DNA from: a virus
Length of the DNA: 22,735 nt
Direction: 5' to 3' (one strand)
IMG/VR virus record: IMGVR_UViG_3300000265_000002
Coordinates: 24,352-47,086 of that record
Shown here: one piece after another, positions 17,242-22,418 of the stretch
How the letters are laid out: the number at the start of each line of letters is the position of its first letter
How positions within the stretch are numbered: position 1 is the stretch's first letter
Notes under the pieces: generated by a model
Database searches by the model: none
What the model was told of the DNA's origin: nothing
Seen by the model: only the letters and a program-made list of their open reading frames with translations
Made by a program: the position numbers and the translations under genes

Positions 17242-17487
17242 ATGAATACCTACAACTCAACACTTCTAATAATCTTTGGTATTGTTGGATACATAATGAT
17301 AGTTGACAAAAATGTTGCAGACTATTTTATTTTTTTAACTAAGATTATTGGGTTAAATGTTGAGAGGTTGTATTGGATGATACGGTTGCATCCTAAAAAC
17401 TTTGTAACAACCTGGATCAGCAACCAAAAGTATGATAAGATTGCAAGGCAGATGCACAAGGAGTTCCAAGACCGCAGTGATCAGTGA
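17242..17487 (+). CDS. Small putative membrane protein (81 residues)
   Basis: I start it at ATG 17242, four bases after the previous stop, rather than at 17215, which would overlap that gene by 23 bases. The product has one clear membrane span (STLLIIFGIVGYIMIV, residues 6-21) and a second, weaker hydrophobic stretch (DYFIFLTKIIGLNV, residues 27-40). A basic, helical C-terminal tail follows (NQKYDKIARQMHKEFQ), so it is probably anchored with the tail inside the cell. No family recognised. Confidence 0.6.
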   Translation: MNTYNSTLLIIFGIVGYIMIVDKNVADYFIFLTKIIGLNVERLYWMIRLHPKNFVTTWISNQKYDKIARQMHKEFQDRSDQ

Positions 17488-17854
17488 CAGCATTTACAAA
17501 CTTGCTATTGAAGTTGCAAAATCATCACTCTCAAAAAAGAAAGTTGGTGCAGTTTTACTAAACAAAAGCAAAGTAGTTGTTTCTGGCACTAATCTAGAAA
17601 CAAAATCACATCCTCTACAGGCAAGATTTGCTGAACGTGCAGGACTCAAAGAAAAGATTTATCTTCATGCCGAGATTTCCGCACTTGTCAAATGTAGAGA
17701 AGAATGTGATACTATAGTAGTTGCACGAGTTAATCCTCAAAACAAACTTCGAATGGCACGTCCATGCCCAATCTGTGAACTGGCACTAAAAGAAGCAGGG
17801 ATTACAAAAATCCATTACACTACAAACCAAGGTTTTCTTTACGAGTATCAATGA
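17477..17854 (+). CDS. Cytidine/dCMP deaminase-like protein
   Basis: I start it at GTG 17477, which gives MISDSIYKLAIEVAKSSLSK, the normal opening helix of the fold. AAGGAG (17458-17463) lies 13 bases upstream. An ATG at 17432 would add 15 unlikely residues inside the previous gene. The 125-residue product has the two zinc motifs of the cytidine deaminase superfamily: HAE at 64-66 (H64 ligand, E66 catalytic) and PCPIC at 96-100 (C97 and C100 ligands). VGAVLL and VVVSG before them form the first strands. It is shorter than T4 dCMP deaminase and lacks the extra region used there for a second zinc and dCTP control. A role in the phage pyrimidine nucleotide supply is the simplest reading; another base-deaminase substrate is possible. 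It overlaps the previous gene by 11 bases. Confidence 0.75.
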   Translation: MISDSIYKLAIEVAKSSLSKKKVGAVLLNKSKVVVSGTNLETKSHPLQARFAERAGLKEKIYLHAEISALVKCREECDTIVVARVNPQNKLRMARPCPICELALKEAGITKIHYTTNQGFLYEYQ

Positions 17855-18153
17855 TGAACAAACCTTATCACGATAAAATGAAAGAGCGTCTTAGTGATGT
17901 TGTTTTTGAATATCTTTCCGATAAAGAATCACTGCCACTATTTCTATCAGACTTAAATGAAATATTTAAAAGTAACTATGACTACTTCAAAACTTATGCA
18001 GATGGGTGTAAAGAAGTTTTAAATAAACTTCCTGTTTATCGCAACGATCTTGTTGAGTACTCCAAGTATTATTATGATCGAGATCGTAATCGAAGCACCC
18101 CAATCAATAATGCTTCTAAAAAGGATTGGGATGACTTTTGGGATGGTTTGTAA
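17851..18153 (+). CDS. Small hypothetical phage protein (100 residues)
   Basis: Starts MMNKPYHDKMKERLSDVVFE. The first ATG overlaps the deaminase stop as ATGA, and a second ATG directly follows (17854). It is mostly helical and rich in Tyr and Asp, with LPLFLSDLNEIFKSNYDYFK at about residues 28-47 and a charged C-terminus, KKDWDDFWDGL. No catalytic or binding motif is visible. It resembles hypothetical proteins common in cyanophage small-gene clusters, but I cannot name it. Confidence 0.6.
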   Translation: MMNKPYHDKMKERLSDVVFEYLSDKESLPLFLSDLNEIFKSNYDYFKTYADGCKEVLNKLPVYRNDLVEYSKYYYDRDRNRSTPINNASKKDWDDFWDGL

Positions 18154-18323
18154 TGGCAAATAACAAATGGAACATTGATGATGATGAGAGTCTATACGAG
18201 ATCATCATGAACTTAGAAAAAAGAGTAAATGAGTTAGAAAAAGAAAATGTGGGAACCACAAACACACTTTACGAAATCTTAAACACTTTAGAAACAATCC
18301 AATGGCACTATCAAAATCAGTAG
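18153..18323 (+). CDS. Small coiled-coil-like protein (56 residues)
   Basis: The start at 18153 overlaps the previous stop as TAATG; a start at 18138 would only add five residues. The product, MANNKWNIDDDESLYEIIMN onward, has an acidic lead and then a heptad-like helix (LEKRVNELEKEN, residues 21-32) and a second helix (LYEILNTLETIQWHYQNQ). It is probably a small oligomeric protein. No family recognised. Confidence 0.6.
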   Translation: MANNKWNIDDDESLYEIIMNLEKRVNELEKENVGTTNTLYEILNTLETIQWHYQNQ

Positions 18324-18499
18324 AAGAAAGTTTGAATGAAGCGGAGAGTAATCTTCGCAATGCTCTAGCATTTGCTGCTAGACAAGAAAGACCTCTTGTT
18401 TGTAATAACATCTCCAAACTTATTTTGGATATTGAACATATCAAGTCTTTTGATGAACTACTAGATACTATTGATCAATCTATTCAGATTGACAAATAA
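18302..18499 (+). CDS. Small hypothetical helical protein (65 residues)
   Basis: Starts MALSKSVEESLNEAESNLRN, helical throughout, and ends DTIDQSIQIDK. It overlaps the previous gene by 22 bases in another frame and has no good ribosome binding site, which fits translational coupling. The segment ALAFAARQERPLVCNNISKL (residues 21-40) is the most distinctive part. No family recognised. Confidence 0.6.
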   Translation: MALSKSVEESLNEAESNLRNALAFAARQERPLVCNNISKLILDIEHIKSFDELLDTIDQSIQIDK

Positions 18500-18539
18500 A
18501 CTACAAACAAGTAAACTTACGGAGTAACCTAAAGAAGAA

Positions 18540-18773
18540 ATGAAGTACCTCTACGTTGTCGATCATTTTGTTCCATTCCCATCCTCTGAATATGGTGGTA
18601 TTTGGAATGTAGTCGCTTCAAATAATGAAGAATGTTTTGATTTGATTACAGATTTTGATGCAGATGATAATGTTGGGCATTATTCTGATCTACGACAAAA
18701 CATTATGAAAGCAAGGGTATTTCCTCTTGCACAAGATATTGAATCATCAGTAATCGCTGAGTTTACAACATGA
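18540..18773 (+). CDS. Small conserved-looking phage protein (77 residues)
   Basis: Starts MKYLYVVDHFVPFPSSEYGG, a stretch I associate with small conserved cyanophage proteins. It seems alpha/beta: strand MKYLYVVD, then WNVVASNNEECFDLI, then a helix. AAAGAAGAA directly before the ATG is a weak ribosome binding site. Its stop overlaps the next start as ATGA at 18770. Function unknown. Confidence 0.65.
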   Translation: MKYLYVVDHFVPFPSSEYGGIWNVVASNNEECFDLITDFDADDNVGHYSDLRQNIMKARVFPLAQDIESSVIAEFTT

Positions 18774-18949
18774 AGTTTTCATTAAAATCTAAAGTCTGTT
18801 ACAAAGATTTGTATGGATTTGTAGATTTTATTGACAGTGAGTGTATAGTTATTCAACTACCAACACCACCAGGTAGACATCCTCCAAGAGTTGTTGTTTA
18901 TCACTATGACTTTGATAAAGTCAAAGTTTTGAAAGATAGTGATAAATAA
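18770..18949 (+). CDS. Small beta-barrel-like protein (59 residues)
   Basis: A 59-codon frame from the ATG at 18770, which forms an ATGA overlap with the previous stop, to TAA at 18947-18949. The product, MKFSLKSKVCYKDLYGFVDF onward, alternates short strands (KVCYK, YGFVDFID, CIVIQLP, VVVYHYDF, VKVLKD) with a Pro-rich turn (PTPPGRHPPR), the pattern of a small SH3/KOW-like barrel. Similar short proteins occur next to the preceding gene type in cyanophages. The last codons contain the late promoter GATAAATA for the next genes. Confidence 0.62.
   Translation: MKFSLKSKVCYKDLYGFVDFIDSECIVIQLPTPPGRHPPRVVVYHYDFDKVKVLKDSDK
18941..18948 (+). promoter_or_regulatory. T4-type late promoter inside the end of a gene
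   Basis: GATAAATA matches NATAAATA. It is formed by the last codons and stop of the 59-residue gene and lies 29 bases before the ATG at 18970. Confidence 0.65.
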
Positions 18950-18969
18950 TAAAAAATACTATTACTAAA

Positions 18970-19146
18970 ATGGCAAGATTAATGGCAAAACTAGGACTAG
19001 GTGTTTCCGTTGCGGATTTCAACAACGATGAACACGTTGAAGATAGGACACCAACAGTCACTGCTGTTGCAGATGATATCTCTGTGTCAGAACCTGAAGG
19101 TAAACTTAATCTAGGTATTTCTGTAGATACTGATCTTGATGAATGA
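18970..19146 (+). CDS. Small acidic late protein with an internal repeat (58 residues)
   Basis: A 58-codon frame from ATG 18970 to TGA 19144-19146. An in-frame ATG at 18982 is an alternative start. There is no ribosome binding site, but a late promoter lies just upstream. The product begins MARLMAKLGLGVSVADFNND and is strongly acidic after residue 15. LGLGVSVADFNND (residues 8-20) and LNLGISVDTDLDE (residues 46-58) look like two copies of one unit. Late expression suggests a virion or assembly role. Its stop overlaps the next start (ATGA at 19143). Family unknown. Confidence 0.5.
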   Translation: MARLMAKLGLGVSVADFNNDEHVEDRTPTVTAVADDISVSEPEGKLNLGISVDTDLDE

Positions 19147-19355
19147 TTAAAAAACGAGTTCAACCAGAAACTCCAACAAAACCTTTCAATGAAACCTTTC
19201 CTTTTGGTCTAAGTTGGACCACAAAAGAAGGAAAGAAAGAACTTGAACACTTTGCTTATTTTCCCTACGATGACTACAGATCAAGATACGTGCAACGATT
19301 CAAAAGTGAAGGAGGCAGAAAGTTCAAGCGATTCAAAACCAAACCAAGAGTATGA
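19143..19355 (+). CDS. Small basic hypothetical protein (70 residues)
   Basis: Starts MIKKRVQPETPTKPFNETFP with an ATGA overlap on the 58-residue gene. The middle (FGLSWTTKEGKKELEHFAYF) looks folded and the tail is very basic (GGRKFKRFKTKPRV), as in nucleic-acid-binding proteins. Its 3' part overlaps the next gene out of frame by about 86 bases. No family recognised. Confidence 0.55.
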   Translation: MIKKRVQPETPTKPFNETFPFGLSWTTKEGKKELEHFAYFPYDDYRSRYVQRFKSEGGRKFKRFKTKPRV

Positions 19356-19560
19356 GTGGATTGATGATGTTTTCCGCGTAGAAGAAACACGTTTTATGTG
19401 GAAAAGTGTCCGTAAAGATAATGGTAAAGACTTTTTATTTGGTGTTACTAAAGAAGCGGTGATTCATATGTCACGCTGGCATCTTAAATGTGAACAAGAA
19501 GGAACTCTTGAACAACATACAAAAGTAGTTGGAGATGGTTTTGTTGGTGGAAAACTATAA
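19270..19560 (+). CDS. Hypothetical late-region protein overlapping its neighbour (about 96 residues)
   Basis: The start is uncertain. ATG 19270 gives MTTDQDTCNDSKVKEAESSS onward. A TTG at 19243 with a better purine-rich leader (GGAAAGAAAG) would add nine residues, and ATG about 19396 would make a short form. The conserved-looking part begins after the overlap with the previous gene: EWIDDVFRVEETRFMWKSV, then FLFGVTKEAVIHMSRWHLKC. The Ser/Asp-rich N-terminus lies wholly in the overlap and may be a by-product of the other frame. The stop codon is part of the late promoter TATAAATA for the next gene. Function unknown. Confidence 0.55.
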   Translation: MTTDQDTCNDSKVKEAESSSDSKPNQEYEWIDDVFRVEETRFMWKSVRKDNGKDFLFGVTKEAVIHMSRWHLKCEQEGTLEQHTKVVGDGFVGGKL

Positions 19561-19563
19561 ATA
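19556..19563 (+). promoter_or_regulatory. T4-type late promoter overlapping a stop codon
   Basis: TATAAATA is a perfect T4 late motif, 32 bases before the ATG at 19588. Its bases 19558-19560 are the TAA stop of the upstream gene. Confidence 0.82.
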
Positions 19564-19587
19564 ACACTAAACTGTGTTTATATAAAA

Positions 19588-20025
19588 ATGAAGTCTTACA
19601 AAGAGTTTGTTTCTGAAGCATTCAAAAGAACTGGCAAGAAAATATCCTTTGTAAGACTTCATCATGGGTCTGATGAAGACTCAGTAAAATCAATCAAAAA
19701 GAGTGGTCCTAGACCTTCACCTAAAGGTAGTGAGGGTCCAGGACATTATGTCACTCCAGATAAAAAGAAAGCATCAAAATATGCTGAGTTTACTTCTAAA
19801 TCAAGAAAGAAGAAACCAGCAGTAGTATCATATAGAGTTTCAAAGAAAAGGATTACTAATACAGATAGTATTCCAAAAGGACTTACATCTCAAAAGAAAA
19901 CTACAAGTGAGAAACCAGTTGTAAGAAATACACGAACTGGTCATGTTGCCATGGACGCTGACTATGCGAATAAGAAAATGATTCGTAAGACAGAACCTAT
20001 TATTCGTCGTAAGAGGAAAAAGTAA
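19588..20025 (+). CDS. Putative packaged head protein with an ADP-ribosyltransferase-like segment
   Basis: A 145-residue, very basic protein (C-terminus RRKRKK). The N-terminus, MKSYKEFVSE followed by A11, matches the capsid-targeting sequence of T4 internal head proteins (MKTYQEFIAE followed by A), which the prohead protease gp21 cuts after the Glu. Residues 24-68 resemble the front of ADP-ribosyltransferase/PARP folds: LHHGSDEDSVKSIKKSG, then GSEGPGHYVTPD, then KKASKYAEF, matching HG(T/S)...I...G.....G.GiYfT.d...A..Ya. H26 and Y54 would be the first two active-site residues; a third (Glu or His) is not evident, so activity is uncertain. A perfect late promoter precedes it and TAATG couples it to the next gene. 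T4 packages a larger transferase, Alt, so a packaged small analogue is plausible. Alternatively it is simply a DNA-binding internal protein. Confidence 0.6.
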   Translation: MKSYKEFVSEAFKRTGKKISFVRLHHGSDEDSVKSIKKSGPRPSPKGSEGPGHYVTPDKKKASKYAEFTSKSRKKKPAVVSYRVSKKRITNTDSIPKGLTSQKKTTSEKPVVRNTRTGHVAMDADYANKKMIRKTEPIIRRKRKK

Positions 20026-21746
20026 TGGCAAAGGGAAACGTTGGTAATACTAAAGAATATGTTCAATGTTTAGCATTTGCTCATTTTGCCATCCACAAAT
20101 ATCCTACAAAAAAAGAAGATCAAGAAGAACATAAAAATTCTTTTTATAACCTTTTTGTTACTTCTATAGATCGAAAAAAATATGATATTAAAAAGTCAAA
20201 TCTTAGAGAATATAAAAACTATTTGGGGACAAAATTTCCTTTTATTAGATGTTTAAGAGATTTTAAAACAAAAGTTGGTGAAAGAGGTAAATCTAAAGGA
20301 AAGATTATCGCAGATACTACAGGGCAAAAAGTATATGATGTTGCATTGGAACTTTATAAATCTAAAGTTATTGGTCAAAACTGGGAAAATTATGAATTTC
20401 TAGATCAAACTGATACTTTTACTCAAACTGTAAAAGATGCTGCATTAGAAAAAATTAAAAACGTTTTAGGAATAACATTCAAACTTGATATGCTAGCAAG
20501 TTTTGATATGTTTATTGTTCATAAACAAAAAAAGAACAAAATATTAGATGAAATAAACACTCATATAATAAATGCAGATGATGCAACTATATTGAGAAAC
20601 TATTCATTAAATCAACATACTTATAGAACTATATTAAATCGACATTTTAAATCTTCTTCAAATATAAGACCTCTAGTTGCCGTCTCACTTAAATTGCCAG
20701 GAACTATCGAACAAAAAAAATATATAAACATAGTTGGAACAGAAAATGTAAAGAAAGAACTATCTGAATATATTGATCCATATACTAAATTTTTAACTCT
20801 AGCAATATCATCTAAACCAAATGAGTTAAAATCATTGATAGAAAATCTAATAAAAATAGAATATGGTGAATTTAGAACGGGTTCCAATATATTAACTTGG
20901 GAATTGCCAGTATCTTTTAGATATAAAGTAGCAGCACAAAAGGTGTTTGGTAGAGATATTGAACCATTAAGTGATATGAATTATAAAATAGTTTTTCTTG
21001 CTCAAGGATATGGTGCTGGATGGAATGGATTTGTGAAGGTTGGAAAACAAGGTCCACCTTGGACTGGTGGAGGTGCAGCATCAACATTTGAATTTTTCTA
21101 TGAACAATATCCAGAATACTCTAAGGTTATACAGAAATTAGTTCAGTTAAGAGCAAAAGCTTTTAATTATGTTTTAACTGGTAAAGAAAATGGAAAAATA
21201 GATACTTCTACTTTTTCAAATAAGTTAAAATCATTATATCAAGGAGCACTAAGAGAAATAACAACCAGAAAAATACTAGTTAATACTATTGGTGTGAAAT
21301 ATACTAACATTGAGAAATTTTTTAATCTTTATGATGAGGAAAATAAAAGTAAAGATAGTATGACAATGTATCAAGTTGCCGTTATTAATTTAGTTAGGGG
21401 GAAAATAAATCCTTCAATTAAAATAACAAACAAATACGCAAGTTTTAATATGGATGTTGGTAAAAAATCAGAAAGGAAAGCAACATCTTCTGAAACTCAA
21501 AAAAGAATAAAGGCACATTATGCACATGCACAACTTGCGTGGTTTACTTTTATTGGTGGAAAGAGTTATCAAACATTTCTCAAGCAAAGAATGTTTTTGA
21601 ACATATATGGAGTTATCAGCAAAAAGGGATATAAGATATTTGATTACAATAAAAATATTACCACAGTTAAAAGTGGAATCACCGCAGCAATGAAAGGTAT
21701 GCCTAAAGCAGCATTTGACTCTGCTCCTCACTTGTTACTGTCATGA
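20025..21746 (+). CDS. Large basic protein of unknown function, possibly nuclease-like
   Basis: A 573-residue protein, MAKGNVGNTKEYVQCLAFAH onward, whose start overlaps the previous stop as TAATG. By eye it is more A-rich than its neighbours, with many AAA and ATA codons, which suggests a separate origin. Asp161 in LASFDMFIVHK and, 60 residues later, LVAVSLKLPGT (S221, K223) resemble the D...(S)xK core of divergent PD-(D/E)XK nucleases found in some phages. A Gly-rich stretch (GYGAGWNGFVKVGKQGPPW, about residues 326-344) and a helical basic C-terminal half follow. No signal peptide or membrane span. It is co-transcribed late with the putative packaged protein and may be its partner or a second packaged protein. 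The nuclease reading is weak. Confidence 0.65.
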   Translation: MAKGNVGNTKEYVQCLAFAHFAIHKYPTKKEDQEEHKNSFYNLFVTSIDRKKYDIKKSNLREYKNYLGTKFPFIRCLRDFKTKVGERGKSKGKIIADTTGQKVYDVALELYKSKVIGQNWENYEFLDQTDTFTQTVKDAALEKIKNVLGITFKLDMLASFDMFIVHKQKKNKILDEINTHIINADDATILRNYSLNQHTYRTILNRHFKSSSNIRPLVAVSLKLPGTIEQKKYINIVGTENVKKELSEYIDPYTKFLTLAISSKPNELKSLIENLIKIEYGEFRTGSNILTWELPVSFRYKVAAQKVFGRDIEPLSDMNYKIVFLAQGYGAGWNGFVKVGKQGPPWTGGGAASTFEFFYEQYPEYSKVIQKLVQLRAKAFNYVLTGKENGKIDTSTFSNKLKSLYQGALREITTRKILVNTIGVKYTNIEKFFNLYDEENKSKDSMTMYQVAVINLVRGKINPSIKITNKYASFNMDVGKKSERKATSSETQKRIKAHYAHAQLAWFTFIGGKSYQTFLKQRMFLNIYGVISKKGYKIFDYNKNITTVKSGITAAMKGMPKAAFDSAPHLLLS

Positions 21747-21781
21747 AACTGGCACATTGATGATCTCACTGCAAGTTGATA

Positions 21782-21790
21782 TGTTATACT
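21782..21790 (+). promoter_or_regulatory. Possible extended -10 promoter
   Basis: TGTTATACT fits the extended -10 form TGnTATAAT with one mismatch, 22 bases before the ATG at 21812. No convincing -35 box lies at 16-18 bases. It would give separate, host-polymerase-type expression of the next gene. Confidence 0.45.
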
Positions 21791-21811
21791 AGAATTGTCT
21801 TAAGGAGATCA

Positions 21812-21994
21812 ATGAAGTTTAATTTTTCTGATTTTGCGAATAGAGAAGAAGCAATTAGTTCAGTAGAAGAATCTATTGAACTGATTGTTGATTGCTATTC
21901 TAAAGATTCTTTGTTGGATAACTATCTCGATGAAGAAACTATTGACAAGTTGAGATTTATTCTCAATGATATTTCGGAAGGAAATATTAAATAG
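21812..21994 (+). CDS. Small acidic hypothetical protein (60 residues)
   Basis: The start at 21812 is fixed by a strong ribosome binding site AAGGAG (21802-21807), four bases away; an upstream in-frame ATG at 21776 lacks one. The product, MKFNFSDFANREEAISSVEE onward, is acidic and helical, ending NDISEGNIK. A terminator follows 21 bases after the stop, so it is probably a single-gene unit. No family recognised. Confidence 0.68.
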   Translation: MKFNFSDFANREEAISSVEESIELIVDCYSKDSLLDNYLDEETIDKLRFILNDISEGNIK

Positions 21995-22015
21995 AACCAG
22001 TTTGCGATCCGTCAC

Positions 22016-22042
22016 ACCACCTCTTCACAGGGGTGGTTTTTT
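22016..22042 (+). terminator. Rho-independent terminator
   Basis: A nine-base-pair stem, ACCACCTCT (22016-22024) with AGGGGTGGT (22029-22037), contains one G-T pair. It has a four-base loop and is followed by T to 22042. Confidence 0.85.
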
Positions 22043-22052
22043 ATTGTATACT
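22024..22052 (+). promoter_or_regulatory. Sigma70-like promoter nested in a terminator
   Basis: TTCACA (22024-22029, five of six to TTGACA) and TATACT (22047-22052, five of six) are separated by 17 bases. The -35 box occupies the loop of the terminator hairpin. It would drive the gene starting at 22074. Confidence 0.55.
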
Positions 22053-22073
22053 ACATTCATACGAATCAAACAA

Positions 22074-22328
22074 ATGGGCAAAAGTAAGTTCTTCACCGAT
22101 TGTACCAATCATCATACGTTTTCACTCGATCACGTTGTGTCAATTACTAAACACACTAGAGTTGCTGTCAGATCACCCTTTGATATACTTGGCTATCAGA
22201 TTGAGATCACTCTTCTTATATGTGAAGAGGTACAGGATTTAACAATTACCTTTCTTCCTGATAATAAAGATGAGAGAGATGCGGAGTTTAAACGATTGTG
22301 TAGAGCACTATCAAAAACCACTTCCTAA
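22074..22328 (+). CDS. Small hypothetical protein (84 residues)
   Basis: I start it at ATG 22074, MGKSKFFTDCTNHHTFSLDH onward, because the longer frame from 21966 would run back through the terminator and overlap the previous gene. The protein is mainly beta strands (HVVSITKHTRVAV, YQIEITLLIC, LTITFLPD) and a final helix (ERDAEFKRLCRALSKTTS). It has no membrane span or catalytic motif, and no clear ribosome binding site. Family unknown. Confidence 0.6.
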   Translation: MGKSKFFTDCTNHHTFSLDHVVSITKHTRVAVRSPFDILGYQIEITLLICEEVQDLTITFLPDNKDERDAEFKRLCRALSKTTS

Positions 22329-22336
22329 AAGGAGGT
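22320..22336 (+). promoter_or_regulatory. Small hairpin that hides a strong ribosome-binding-like sequence
   Basis: ACTTCCT (22320-22326) pairs with AGGAGGT (22330-22336) through one G-T pair and a three-base loop, across the stop codon of the 84-residue gene. The right arm is a near-ideal ribosome binding sequence, but no convincing gene starts at the right distance. No T-run follows, so it is not a clear terminator. Confidence 0.35.
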
Positions 22337-22366
22337 CGTGTGCGCTTCGCAAAGTGGCATAGTTCC

Positions 22367-22395
22367 TTGTCTCAGTCCCCTGAGAGTGCTATAAT
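22367..22395 (+). promoter_or_regulatory. Sigma70-type promoter for the helicase gene
   Basis: TTGTCT (22367-22372, four of six) and a perfect TATAAT (22390-22395) are separated by 17 bases, 24 bases before the helicase ATG. The spacer holds a small inverted repeat, CTCAG (22371-22375) and CTGAG (22380-22384). It is probably an early promoter read by host polymerase. Confidence 0.7.
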
Positions 22396-22418
22396 AACTC
22401 TATTGAATCACACACCAC

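Noticed and set aside
19840-20031. Minus-strand frame opposite the end of the putative packaged protein
   Set aside because: It is antisense to a strongly biased basic coding region, has no promoter or ribosome site, and its product is Cys/Phe-rich as expected from reversed Lys codons.
22329-22418. Possible tRNA or small RNA between the 84-residue gene and the helicase gene
   Set aside because: No cloverleaf arms or T-loop sequence can be laid out, and the sequence is better explained by a promoter and leader.
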